From assembly GCA_021521415.1 (NCBI GenBank), contig JAIQDT010002056.1:310001-374000 (forward strand): a DNA stretch of 64,000 nt. The letters run 5' to 3'. Each line of letters begins with the position of its first letter. Position 1 is the first letter of the stretch. Shown one piece after another: positions 20,414 to 32,761 of the stretch. The notes beneath the pieces are model-generated. The model was not told where the DNA came from. It did no database searches and saw nothing but the letters and a program-made list of their open reading frames with translations. Made by a program: the position numbers and the translations under genes. The stretch comes from Bidens hawaiensis. Its lineage: Eukaryota; Streptophyta; Magnoliopsida; Asterales; Asteraceae.

Positions 20414-21446
20414 CCATTTCTACTCTCCAAGAACATGAGTGAATCATGAATGATTATAAAAGTTTGTTTTAAAGATATAAATAATCAATTTTGAATTAAT
20501 GGATTAAGGTGACAAATATGTTTCATCAAAAGATAATTGCAAAATAATCATTACTTCACCAAAGCTAAATCACATATTCAATGCAATCATCAAATTGAGT
20601 TAAGTTTTATCATAGATTTAGATGGTAAATGAAAATTTAGCTTATAATGAGCATAATAATAAACATCAAAGAAGATGAAGTTGTCAAATACATGATTATA
20701 CTAGAACAATCAAACCAAATTATTAACATATCTTTTTCTAAGATGATGATGGATGCTTCCAAGCTTTCAAACTCTTGATTGATCTTCAACTTGAGAGTAA
20801 AGTGAGTGTTTTAATTGATAATCTCGTCCAAACCCTCTCCAAGCACACCTTAAGTAATGAGAGATGCAAGAAATTTAAAATCTAGGCACGGCCCCATGCT
20901 TGGTGGGGCATGACCATATGGATCATTTTGCATGTGCATTTAATGCGTGCCAGATCGTACATGCGATGACTAAGCACGGGGCGTGTTACATGGGTCACGA
21001 CCCCATATTTTGGCTGCCTATTGTATATTTATCTCATCTGGGCAAGGTGACCATGGGGGCGTGCTAGGTGAGGCACAACCCTATGTTTTTTCAACAAATT
21101 TTGTCTTTTCTTGGAAAAGTAACCACATGGGCGTGGCAAGTGAGGCATGACCCCCCACGACCCCATGTTTTATTAATCAGATTTTGTCTCTCTTTTAGAA
21201 GGTGACCATGGGGGCATGGCCAGTGAGGCACGGGGCGTGCTTTGCTGAATGATACACAATTTCTTTATTTTCTTCTTTTTTCTTCGTATATCCCTTCGTT
21301 TCTTTGTTTGAGGTTGGAATAAACCTAAAAATAGAAAATAATATAATAAATAGCTATTTGAACTAAATATTATAATAAAAGATATTATATTGGAGATTAT
21401 TTGATGCCTAAAAGATGTATATTTTTATATACATCATGATTCGAAC
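19431..21446. repeat. AT-rich region with microsatellites, palindromes and a tandem repeat
   Basis: No gene seen. (TA)n lies at 19957-19978 and (AT)n at 20347-20411. Between them, ACACATATGTGTA-like palindromes recur (about 20170-20310), bracketed by CCCGGTTTCAT (~20131) and TTGAAACCGG (~20332), which suggests a small foldback element. At about 20885-21245 three to four imperfect ~75-100 nt units contain GTGACCATGGGGGCGTG and GTGAGGCA. The region interrupts the dead copia element between integrase and RNase H. Confidence 0.6.
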
Positions 21447-22146
21447 TTGCAAATAAAGAAATGTATCAACAGCTGGTGGAAAAATTGATCTATATCCTAC
21501 ATACTCGATCAGACATAACCTTTGCGGTAGGAGTAATGGCAAATTCATGCACTAACCTTAAATCGCTCATATGGGAGCAGCGTTGAGAATTATCAAGTAC
21601 CTCAAAGGAACATTTGGCCATGGAGTACTGTTCAAACCAAATGCAAATCTAGATATCCCATCGTATATTGATGCAGACAGGGTTGGGGATAAAGATGACC
21701 GAAGATCGACATCAGAGTAATTCACTCTAGTAGGTGGTAATCTTGTCAAATGGAGAAGCAATAAGCAAATGGTGATCGCCCTTTTAAGTGTAGACGCCGA
21801 ATTCAGCGGAATAACACGGGGTTTGGGAGAGGTCTTATGGGTATGAATTCTATTTATTGAAATAATTAAGCTTCCCACGGAACAAGGCTAGTAGGATTAT
21901 TCGTGATAATTAAGCTGCAATTCAAATTTGTAAAAACCCCGTAGAGCATGATCAACCAAAACACATAGAATTCGATAAGAACTTCATTGAAGAAAAAATG
22001 GAAACAAGGATTTTTGAGCTTCCATTTGTCCGATCAGAAGACTAACTAGCAGATATATTTACAAAGGCCTTCAATGGAAGAATCTTCGGTAACTGGTTGG
22101 TCAAGTTGAACTTGGGTGATCCCACTATTCAACATGAGGAGGAGTG
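21447..22146 (+). pseudogene. Decayed copia RT end and RNase H
   Basis: Conceptual reading in several frames gives KEMYQQLVEKLIYILHTRSD, then ALRIIKYLKGTFGHGVLFKP, a degenerate DAD...DDRRSTS block, VDAEFSGITRGLGEVLW and LADIFTKAFNGR. These are the C-terminal RT/RNase H motifs of Ty1/copia. There are multiple frameshifts and stops. It ends in GAGGAGGAG directly before TGTTG, a polypurine tract followed by an LTR start. Confidence 0.85.
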
Positions 22147-23059
22147 TTGAAAAAGGAAATAGTTTTGTTTGGAATTGGTTACAATCAATGGTCAAAGACA
22201 ACGAATTTCCAACGATGAAAAACTCGTCGTTTCCATGTTTAAACCATTGTATTTTTATTTAAATTATGGTTCGTTTCACTTGTATTCATTTAGAAATATA
22301 ATAAAAATTCGTGGCATACCAAATACGTTTCGTAACACCCATACTGCCTGTTTAAGTTTATCAATATTCAAAAAGCAAAAGGCTTGAATATAATTTTTCT
22401 AAACATTGAGGGTCGAAAACTCCACATTACCGTTTTTCCATGAAAGTGGATTTAAAATTTTAACCCAATTTATTTTTTCATCTTGATTCATAAGTTTTAA
22501 GAAATTAAACGCACACACAAACTAACACACAAACATGTACTTAAAAATAAATCAATAAACACGAGAATTCAACGTGATTTGGTCTAAACTATCATACATC
22601 CACATTCGACAACTATGATTTTTATTATTAAAAAATGTTAGATTACAAGAACATAATTAGATATAGATAGGAAACTAAATTAAGGTTATGACCTTGATTA
22701 ACATAAGCTACAAATAAACCAAACTAGGCTTGCCAAGACTAGGGCCCATTAGACACTACCAGTGACTCATTGTTTGTCCCTAACGGCATCCATATATATG
22801 AATTGTCGGATCCTGAGAGCAATATTCTCCAAATAAAGCAAATAATCCCCTGGAGAGACTTTAACAAAAAGACTACAAGTTCTCTTAACTCACTGTCTCT
22901 TAACTCACTGTCTGGTCACCCTAAATGAGACTTTGACTGATCGACTATCAGTGCTCCTACTATCATAAAAACCCATGACTGGTTTCCTTGAACCTTTCAT
23001 AGCACATTCAACCCTAGTCTAAACTGTGGCCCAATATTTATATTATGCAAAACAAACCT
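22138..23059. repeat. Probable degenerate copia LTR start, then unassigned DNA
   Basis: GAGGAGGAG|TGTTGAAAAAGG marks a polypurine tract and likely LTR start, but no end or second copy was recognised. From about 22400 to 23059 I see no ORF, repeat or RNA gene that I can support. Confidence 0.4.
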
Positions 23060-23764
23060 TCTTCTACACACTAGACTATGCGAACCAGACTATGACTTAC
23101 TTCTTATCTAAGATGTTTACTCCTTCATGCAGTAAGTTAACCATATACATCGAACTCCTCATCCCTCTTGAGCCATGATTAGATTACTTTTAACCATCTT
23201 CCATTGCCCGTTCCCGAATCTAACCTCATGCCCATGATTATCCAACTATCTGACAGAAATCAACGACCTCTTTAGATCTGGAATAACCCCAAAATACCTC
23301 AAAGTCCGTGAACCGATTGAGTCTTCAAATCGATGTCACCCATGACCATAATATCAAGAACTTTATCATTTGCAAGTCTAACTTTCCAAAAACCCCAAAA
23401 TTCTAATTCCTCGTTGTTTCACTACAATGAGTGGCATAAAAATATGCATATGAATTCTTAACCCAGGAGTCCACACTCATATCATTCAGACACTTACTTC
23501 TAAAGGGTCCAATCTCTTTACAATTCCAGTATACAACATCTTTTCGAATCTTAGTCTGGTCACTTCTGTACCTAGTCCCATTTGCCCATCCCCCCGTCTA
23601 CCTTTTGTCATCCACAAAGTACTTGATGATTCACCATAATTTATGATTCTTGAATCTTCTACATAGCCTATGTCACGATTCCCATCAAAAGTAATCTTAA
23701 TAGCTGAACTATTAATCGTAGTCATAGTTTCAAACCAGTTTTCCGGTAAAGAGGATACAAACAC
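23060..23764 (-). pseudogene. Decayed copia gag end and protease, minus strand
   Basis: The minus strand at 23486-23764 reads SSLPENWFETMTTINSS and then NYGESSSTLWMTKGRR, a copia gag C-terminal pattern. Lower coordinates give WVKNSYAYFYATHCSETTRN (degenerate protease), FGKVRLANDKVLDIMVMGD and, after frameshifts, HGHEVRFGNGQWK-like sequence. Stops and frame changes are frequent. Its orientation is opposite to the neighbouring copia remnant, so it is a separate insertion. Confidence 0.7.
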
Positions 23765-24059
23765 TAGGCCTTCGCCTTCATTATCAAACTTAATATCAAC
23801 CGACCACTAAGTGGGGTAAGATCGAATTTTGATTATTAATATGAGTTGTAACTAATCAACACTTTCTCATTCTCGTCATCACTAACTCTCAGATCAGATA
23901 GACATTATTTGTTGTTGAGGCTTCTCATATACGTTGGAAAGTACCTACATCATACCATGAGCCATGGTTTTCTTCATGATGTTAAGCGCCACATCTCCCG
24001 GCAACGATAATAAGCCTGAGCCTTCTTCTATAACGTTTTCCATTCTGCTTAAGACATCT

Positions 24060-25150
24060 TGTAACACCCCGACCTTAGGAGGATTATACGCCTAGGTGGT
24101 ACGCAGATTGTTGTTCATCGCTCGTAACATTATTAGAGTGAAAATAATGTTTAATTACTAAAATTAAACCACAAGTACACAAATTGTCTAATAAGAAAAA
24201 ACATTATATCGATCAAAGATAACATTATTCTTTTATAAATAACCTAAAGTCCAAATAAGTTGTCTTAGATCCTTGCTTCACAAATCAACTTGTAGAACGT
24301 TTTAAATAATATATTTTTTCAACATTTAAGTTGGTGAGAATTCCTAAGTTTGCAATACTATATGTAATATGAAAAAGATAACAATTCACTTGTCATGATA
24401 TAATGTTTCAACATAAAGTAAATGAAAACAAATTTTGAAAATTACCGATTTGTTTGACATAAGGGAAAATTACTAAGGATAGATGAAAGCCTCCATTCTA
24501 TTCGACGCATAGTCGAATTACTAAGAAGCGCGGGTACTTCACGTCGGATCCTCCCATATTGAGTATGAGTATGTGCATGAGTCTATTCCCTCATATAGCA
24601 ATAAACACATAACACATAATTCACATAATTCATAAACAAACATGAAGAAAAGTAACAAGCAAGACAATAGTGTGAATTGGTTTACAACTTGACATCATGA
24701 AATAAAAATGGAAAATGTAACGTATTACACCTAAAAACATTGTAAAAGTATAAAAATGGGTTTTAAAAACTAACATGATGAGCTGCTCAAATTGTATTAA
24801 GAAATTCTTAAATGAAGGGGGGGGGGCTCAAATTTCAGTAAAATGAAATGAAAGGACCAGTAAAGAAAATACCTAGAAAATATGAAATATTCTAGGTTCA
24901 ATGAAAGTTCAAATGAAATGGAAGGACAAGTAAAGAAATGATGAGTTTGGTTTGTAATTTTTGGTTTTAAGTAAGAAAATTAGGCTTTTTGGAAATATAT
25001 ATATATTACTTTATAATTAATAGTTAATTTTGGTCGTAAAAGTTATGTAACAACTCGGGTTTTCATATAATATATTAGATACCAATACTCTACCCGTTTT
25101 TGTTTTCGGGTACTTTTAATCAACAAAACATAACATTTATCGAGTTATTA

Positions 25151-25196
<46 letters not shown>

Positions 25197-26079
25197 TATT
25201 CTATTTATTTAATTTATCAGTATAACTTTCAATTTTATACATTTTTGCCCCTAAACTTTCGTTTAAACTCAATATGCATCCTCATCTAAATTTCATGGGT
25301 CTTATTGCAAATCTGATAAAAAGATTTTATATTATCATCCATCCAACCCATTAACCCAAACCCGTAGACCTGTTTAGGATCCAAACCGTAGCCCATATTG
25401 TTTTGTTGATCCTTAATTCTCGTATTATAATGGAAATTGATTCTGACAAATCATTCACTTACCAGTTTCGACCTACACCGACACAACAATTAGGTAATAG
25501 ATCACGTATTGATTTATTCTAAAATTTTTATCAAAAACAGTCTTACTGGATTTTTAATATGATATATACATATAATAAAAATTTAATTCAATTGATCTGC
25601 ACCTTCCTCTTATCATGACGAAGCATAGCCTCCCTATCAAGTTCAAGAACCAGCCGTTCACCATCAACCCATCATTGTTTTTGGTAATTAATATGTGTTT
25701 ACGATTCATATTTAAACATATAAAAATAACCCTATGACTAATTGGACAATCAATAACCAGTTTAACAGATTGAAGATTCTAGGGTTCTTAATCAAATTGG
25801 GGTTTTATTCAGTTTGTTTATTTATTATATTGTTTTCATGGATTTACCAACTGACACCCAACCACAACTGGTTAGGGTGTGTGTGTGTTCAAGGGTTTGA
25901 GCTGGTTGGGGCGTAGGTTCGAACCTCCCCCAACCCAGCTTTTTGTTATTTTATTTTATTTCATTGTTAAATGATTTATTAATTAATATTAAATATAAAA
26001 TAAACATTATTTTATTAAAACCCGACATCATTAAGTTTACGTTCTTGTCAGTTAATCTGGTTGTAAGCTTTCGTATATA

Positions 26080-26125
<46 letters not shown>

Positions 26126-27601
26126 GAATATATTAATACTAGACCAACATTATTTTATTTAACCGGCACTTTTTAATTCTCGGTTCTCGTTATTGAACGT
26201 CTTTACAAATTTCTTATATTTATTATGTATGTATATATATATGTATGTGTGTGTGTGTATTGTATTCTTTAAACAAAAACATAATAAATGTGTTATAACG
26301 GTTAAATGTATTTTCACCGCTAATTGTCATTAAAAGATTCAAAATAAACTATTTATTTATATTATAACTTATTACATATTACTATTTATTTTAAATTATT
26401 ATTTGTTTATTTGAAATATATTTAATTAAACAATATTATCACATATATTATGAATATTTAAACAGTTATCTACTTATTATATTTATTTAATACAATACAT
26501 ATTATATTTAATTAGTTACGCATTATTTATTTAATTTTATATTTATATTCATATTATCATAATTAAATCTTAAATTATATCTAAACTAATTATTTATAAG
26601 TTCGATTACATGTTTGTTATATCAAGCATAGCTATCAGTATTTTAGAAATAAATGACTCAATAAATAAATAATAATGATACTAAATATTTCTCAATAATA
26701 ATAACGATAGAAATTATTCTTTCGGTCAATAATATTCTAATCATAAACATAACTCAAATAATCGAAATCCTAAATTCATTATACATGTTATATAGGGATC
26801 CTTATCGGTAAATCCCGAAGGGTTTAACATTCTCGCATCATCCTTTGACTTTTGTTCATCTAATCAGGTGAAAAATCACTCCCCTAATTTACTTATTTTC
26901 AATTGTTTTGGGGACTTATGCGTACCTATTATCAAGTTTACATTTTATTATATTCTTAAAATGCAAACTGTTAATATTTGTGTTGTTTATCAATTGAATA
27001 ACTACTTGCTACTTGTTATTTGTTTATGTGCTTATTTATCGCATTTGGAGAGGTCCACCATTTATCATTATAATCACATCATGTCGTAGTGGCCGGCGCC
27101 CGATTGTATGATAATTGTTTCACCGGCAACTCAATTATTCTATCATGGTAACCAATGCCGAACTCGCATGGAAACGGTTTAGCCCACATATCATTATTTG
27201 TTTAAAATGTTTACATGTTATGGTTTGATTGTTTATACTCAAGAATAACAATTTTACGGTTTTCATATATATATTATTGTTAGTGTCAAAACTGATGATT
27301 TTCTCACTCAACCTCGTGTTGACAAAACCTATTCTATTTTGTACTCATATGCAGGATTATCAGGTTGGACTGCCTATCAAGATGAAAAACACGTAGTACG
27401 TGATGACCTTTAGGATAAAATGTATACAAGATGATTTAGATTTGTTAAGTAACGTTCTATGAATTGATGTACTTGTTTGTAAATTGTTTAATTAAAATAG
27501 TTAATTAGATATGGACACATTTAAATTGCATGATAGTACCTTGTGAGCTGTAAACAATCTGTTCGCTCCCCGACATTTCCGCCTTAGGTTGGGGTGTGAC
27601 A
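24060..27601 (+). repeat. Long gypsy-type LTR-like unit, possibly a solo LTR with insertions
   Basis: It begins TGTAACACCCCGACC and ends TTAGGTTGGGGTGTGACA, the terminal style of elements F and G here. Inside are (ATT)n at about 25147-25195 and (AT)n at 26084-26121. No ORF is supported, no primer site follows, and the flanks show no 5-bp target duplication. At 3.5 kb it may combine an LTR with internal insertions. Confidence 0.45.
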
Positions 27602-28405
27602 AGTTATACATCGTTAAAAAATTATTTTCTTAACAAAGATTTATGTTATAATGTAGATTAGTGAAATTAATTAAGCTTGACTCGTTTCAAAAAGGCGAAA
27701 CAGACCTAAAATGTAAGAAAAATAATTTAAACAAGTAGTTATGTTGTCAGACACAAACTCGACATTCTGTCGGGTTTGGTTCCAACATGAAAAAAAGTTG
27801 AAAGAAAGTTATTAAGATGAGAGAATTAACTTATAAAAGTTGAACATGTAAAAAGCCCCAAACTTGACCGAACGGTTGCATAAGCGAACCGGGTTCGTAT
27901 TTGATGTACATACACTTCTACCAAGTGAATTTTGATACAAGTATGATATTCTAAATGATGGATATGCATAGAAAATAACACTACTATTACGCGATGAATA
28001 CAACAAAGAATAAGAACTTGAAAGACTTAAAAACCCGATTTGACTTTGTAAAGTAAAAATAAGCAAAGAACACTAAATTGAGAGCAAAACAGAGAATTTT
28101 TGTGAAATGAGTTATGGAAGGTTGAGTCAAAAGAATGAAGGCATATTTATAGTTGAAATTGGCAAGTGTATATTTCAATTCGTTTAACTTAGTCAATCAA
28201 GTTTTAACATAGTGTAATGGTTAATAAACATGCATTAACATCAACTGAATGGAGATTAAGGCATGAAACTAGGTCAAAAGAGTTTATTAACATCATAATA
28301 TACTAACACAAAACATAATGTGTTTGAATTGGACATGAGTCGGAGTAAGTGATTCAATTGAATAAATAACCCGTAATAGATAAGCATTGTGCATCACGAA
28401 GGAGC
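27602..28405. other. Unassigned intergenic DNA
   Basis: AT-rich sequence. Short ORFs on the minus strand have no recognisable motifs. I see no gene or repeat here that I can support. Confidence 0.4.
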
Positions 28406-29022
28406 AAGGGTCTGATCTTTGCGACGCGCCACCCATTTGGGTCAGGCGTGTTCTTGGACTGTAACTTCATGTTTTCTAGTTTCGGTTAATAAATGAAAAT
28501 ACGAGTTATTATGAGTCGGGCTGGTGTTGGGTTAAATGGACATGGTTATGGACATGGGTTATGAAAGAAAGAGGAAAAGACCATGGGCTTAAGCCCATGA
28601 TCCATAATTATATAAGTCATAAATACCCATTAATCATTCATTTCACACATAGTCCATACACCATCAAAACACACACTTAAGCTCTCTCTCTCTCTCTAAT
28701 TCTCTCTCTAGCCGAAACATAGAAGAAGAACCGATCCCGACCCAAGGTAATGATAGTATGATGTTGTATGAGCTTGAACCTGTTCAATATGGTCACGAAA
28801 CGACGAGCCGACACCGTTAAACCGTTTAAGTCACGAGATCCGGGTGGATTCGGGTATATATCAAACCTAAGATGAGCTTGGGAATCACCCTAGCTCAGAT
28901 CTGGATCGAACTGGACGAAAAACGGTGAAAAATGAGTTAAAACATGTTTTTACGGCGCCGGAAATGGTACGAGGATAGGGGAATGTCAGACAATGTTCTG
29001 ACATTCTCTGACCTTACCCTAG

Positions 29023-29330
29023 TTTGTTAACGAACTAGAGGTAATTCGCTAGTTGATTCGTTAGAGGAAACATAACGAACTAGTTTTAGTTCGTCTTCAT
29101 TTCGTTAAGGGAAAAAGGATAACGAATTACCCTTGATCCGTTACAGTCGTTCGTTAAAGGAGATAACGAATTGGAAGGTCCAGTTCGTTGCATGGACTGA
29201 TTCGTTACTTGGATTGATTCGCGACGTGAACTGATTCGTTTAATAACCAGTTCGTTAAAGGGTTCAATTCGTTTTAAGAACCAATTCACTAAGATAAGCC
29301 AGTTCGTTAAGAACCAAGTAACGAATTAAA
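29023..29330 (+). repeat. Array of TTCGTTA / TAACGAA motifs in both orientations
   Basis: More than a dozen copies of TTCGTTA, TAACGAA or one-base variants occur in about 300 nt, often within AGTTCGTTA or TAACGAACT. It is analogous to the TTCGATCGAA array of element A and the GGCGAAGTT array of family B, but with its own sequence. Confidence 0.7.
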
Positions 29331-29860
29331 AGTTTGGCAAAATGACAGAATGGTCCCTGGACTCTGCCCCTTGGACCCTACTAGGGGCTGCTGCCCCTTG
29401 AACCCCGCTGCCAGGGGCGCTGCCCCCGGAACCCCGTTCGTTGAGGGTTATAACTAGACTAGAAATGCGATGTGAGTAGTAATAGTTAATTGATACGTGT
29501 AATTGTTATATAGTTAGTCTAGCACAGCTAAGGAAAGGAATAACAACTAACGGTGAACGTAATCGAGTTCAGGTGAGTTTCTAGCCCCATTCCTTGTTAT
29601 GTTTTCGGGGCTATGTGCATACTCTATGTGATTAGTTAATACACGTATCCTAAGTGATAAGTGTATTACATATATGTTTTATGTGAAAGGTATGATTGAC
29701 TGCTTGTCGGTACATGAACGATCTTCAGATATTGCATGTACTGCCAGGTAAAGGTTTGATGATAAAATTGTTGTATATGAAGAATGAATGATGTATGTAT
29801 GTATGAAACTTGCAATTATGTATATAGAAAGGTATGGTATGAAGGTATGGAAGAAAGGGT

Positions 29861-29998
29861 GACCGGACCCTAATAATATCCGAGGATGAAGGGAGACCGG
29901 ACCCTAATTATATCCGAGGATGAAGGGAGGTCGGACCCTAATAATATCCAAGGATGGAGGGTACCAGACCCTAATAATATCCGAGGTATGTAGGGTGA
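29861..29998 (+). repeat. 34-nt tandem repeat, four units
   Basis: The unit reads GACCGGACCCTAATAATATC then CGAGGATGAAGGGA, repeated about four times with small changes. Non-coding minisatellite inside the LTR-like unit. Confidence 0.85.
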
Positions 29999-30367
29999 AA
30001 TTCCCTTTATAACGTAAGGTTAGCTATAAATGTGTATGGACGAATGAAGTACATGTTATGTATGTAATGCGTACCTTCGGGCACGTATATGTGTATGTAA
30101 AGTAAGTTATGTGATTAACTAGAAATCACTCAGCATAGCTGACTTTCAGTATGCATGCATGTTAACAGATTGAGACAGCTGGTTTGAGATGGACACATGG
30201 CAGGATTGAAGAGGCTGGCATCTGAAGATTGTCATGATGTTTTGAATGTTATGTTTTAAAAGACAAATTATGGATATTTGTAACGAATGGTTGATGTTTT
30301 ATATTATTCCGCGAAGGGTCTGATCTTTGCAACGCGCCACCCATTTGGGTCAGGCGTTTTCTTGGAC

Positions 30368-31045
30368 ATGTCGTATATCTCGAAACCTGAAGGGCTAACC
30401 CTTCGCAATATACGACCCAAATGGATCACAAACAAAACCTAGAATTGTCGTGTATCGTGAAGAGAGGAAATGACTTCTTTTGTGACGCGCGACAAACTAT
30501 AAAAAGCAGAAAGTTTGGAAATTTACACTTTTCACCCCTGAATTTTCATTGAAACAAAATTTGAAATATAAATACATGAAATACAGTGTGTGATCGAGTT
30601 CGTAACATCATAAACATGAGAAATATAAATTCTAAAAAATAAATCATAAACATGAATCATAAATGATATTCAATACTTTCATTAATAAATGGGCATCCAA
30701 AACATATCAAAATTTTAAAACGGACCAGGTTTCAGGTTTGAAAATTGACGTATGTCACACATTTATTCTAGGTTTTCATCGTCCAACATTACATCTAAGT
30801 CCTTTTGACAAAGTGGCGCTTCAACCTACATCTTCCAACATCCAAACTTCTTTCCATCAAACTTCGGTATCATGACCATCCATCTTCAACCATGATAAAC
30901 ACTTGAAGCAATAAAATGACCAAAAAACTCACAGTAATGGCATAAGCTAAAACTGAACAATCAATCTACTTAAACGTAGCGGAATAATGAACTATAAACA
31001 GGAACAAAAACTTTGTACAAAAACATTAAAGCCTGACAAACGTGG
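30368..31045. other. Unassigned DNA before element D
   Basis: It contains ACTATAAAAAGCAG near 30498, which looks like a TATA box, and otherwise AT-rich sequence. No gene or recognised repeat. Element D begins at 31046. Confidence 0.35.
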
Positions 31046-31832
31046 TGTTGGGGTATTTTTTTGATAATGAGAAAACCCAACAAATATTATTTTACATGGG
31101 TGTTATTATTACTATTATTATTATTTAGTAATATAAAAGAAAAAAAGAAAAGAAAAACCATATTGAAGTCGGTGTTTATGGGGTTTCACGTGAGACTCAA
31201 GAAAACAATTAGAAAGAGTTTGCTTTGAATTCTTTATGAAGCCGACATACATACATACATACATACATACATACATACATACATACAAAAGGAATTAGTT
31301 TTGGACTTGTGGTCATGATTCCTCCTCAGCCATTGCACAAGAAAAGAAGCCAGAAAATATATTCTTTTGGTCATTATTCCTCTTCCGTTGACAACATTCA
31401 TTATGAAGAGAAGTTTTATGCTCCAAGCTTTTGGTATTTTGTGAAGATAAGAGACGTTCCATAGATTGGTATATTCTCTCCTTGGTGATACCTCTTACTC
31501 GTACTCTTTTGTAGTTTGATTCCATATACTTGATGCTAGTTTATGCTAGGTATATGATGATTTGTGTATGCCTCTAGTTTTATCTAGAGAAGACTTAGTA
31601 TTTTTATTATTGGTGATAGTGGATTTGAAGTGGCTCTAGTAGTCCCGTGTTTTTACTCTTGCCTTGAGAGGTTTTTCACGCTAAAATTGTTGTGTCCTAT
31701 TAACTTTTAGATTACCCTATTTTGTTTGCATCCTTATAGGTTCATTTGGGTCGGGGAAAATTTTATCCAAACGAAGATTAATTCCGCCCTTTTTGTTTAT
31801 CGTTCGTGGCTAGGTGGTCCTTTTTCCCAACA
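31046..31832 (+). repeat. 5' LTR of element D
   Basis: Perfect 7-bp terminal inverted repeat TGTTGGG/CCCAACA. It contains a (CATA)n tract at 31245-31286 that is shorter in the 3' LTR. The initiator Met-tRNA primer site follows after three bases. Confidence 0.9.
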
Positions 31833-31889
31833 GAGTGGTATCAGAGCTTCAGCTAAGCTCTTGTTGTTGGGTTAAGACTTGTTTGAAAG

Positions 31890-32460
31890 ATGGAATCTAA
31901 TACAAGTAGGATGGTGAATATAAATGGTTCTAATTATCATGTTTGGAAAGGTAAGATAGAAGGTCTTCTTTATGTGAAGGATTATTATTTGCCTGTGTTT
32001 AGTATCGATAAACCTAAAGATAAAACTGATGAAGAGTGGAATATTTTGCGTAGGAAAGTTTGTGGGTATATTCAAAAATGGGTTGATGATAATGTTTTGA
32101 ACCATATTAGTGGGGAGTTTCATACCCGTACTCTATGGACCAAGCTTGAAGAGTTGTATGCTCGGAAGACAGGGAACAATAAGTTGTTCTTGATCAAACG
32201 GTTGATAAACTTGAAATACCGTGATGGAACTCTTGTTACTGATCATTTGAAAGTTTTTCAGCGTGTTATTAATTAGCTTGCTGGTATGGGTATTAAGTTT
32301 GAATACGAGATACAAGGTTTATGGCTTCTTGGTACTTTACTGGATCCTTGGGAGACTTTTAGGACATCATTTTCCAACTCCGCAGCAAACAGTATTATCA
32401 CTATGGAATAGGCTAAAGGTAGTATTATAAATGAAGAGATGAGAAGAAAGTCACAAGGTT
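31890..32460 (+). pseudogene. gag: Gag of element D
   Basis: The ATG at 31890 opens a copia gag (NGSNYHVWKGKIEGLLYVKD, then LWTKLEELYARKTGNNKLFL) that stops at TAG 32274-32276. Homology continues in frame (LAGMGIKFEYEIQGLWLL) to a second TAG at 32409-32411 and into NEEMRRKSQG. Both stops sit where related gags commonly have Gln (CAG). A zinc knuckle is not clearly readable. Inactive. Confidence 0.85.
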
Positions 32461-32761
32461 TCTCTTCACATTCAGATGCCTTGGTTACCAAAAGTAGGGG
32501 AGAAGCCATAGTAGAGGTCCAAGTAATAGAGCAAAGCACCGTAGTAAGTCTGAAGGAAAGTCTGATGACTTTGAGTGCTATCATTGTGGTAGAAGGGTAC
32601 ACGGTAAAATTTTGCAGGCAATTGAAAAAGGAGTTTACAACGATAAAAAGAACAACCACAAGAAAGATGACGGTGATGAATGTACTTCTGAAACTAACAC
32701 TGCCACCGAATATTTTCAAATTTGTTGTGATTATGATAGGGTGAACGTTGCACGTGATGAT

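Larger units (their letters stand above)
28406..30367 (+). repeat. LTR-like unit bracketed by 54-bp direct repeats
   Basis: Near-identical 54-bp copies (AAGGGTCTGATCTTTGC...TTCTTGGAC) lie at 28406-28459 and 30314-30367. Between them are a TATA box (TATATAAG, about 28610), CT-rich leader-like DNA (28680-28720), a dense TAACGAA/TTCGTTA array, a GC-rich GGGGCTGCTGCCCC stretch and a 34-nt tandem repeat. There is no ORF. It resembles a gypsy LTR, but its exact ends are unclear. Confidence 0.45.

Noticed and set aside
22169..22387. 72-codon ORF
   Set aside because: No motif, low complexity, and it follows a dead copia element where LTR sequence is expected.
27812..28196. Minus-strand ORFs of 69-84 codons
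   Set aside because: Overlapping frames with hydrophobic, AT-driven composition and no recognisable domain.
29861..29998. CRISPR-like repeat array
   Set aside because: The units are tandem without spacers and the genome is plant nuclear.
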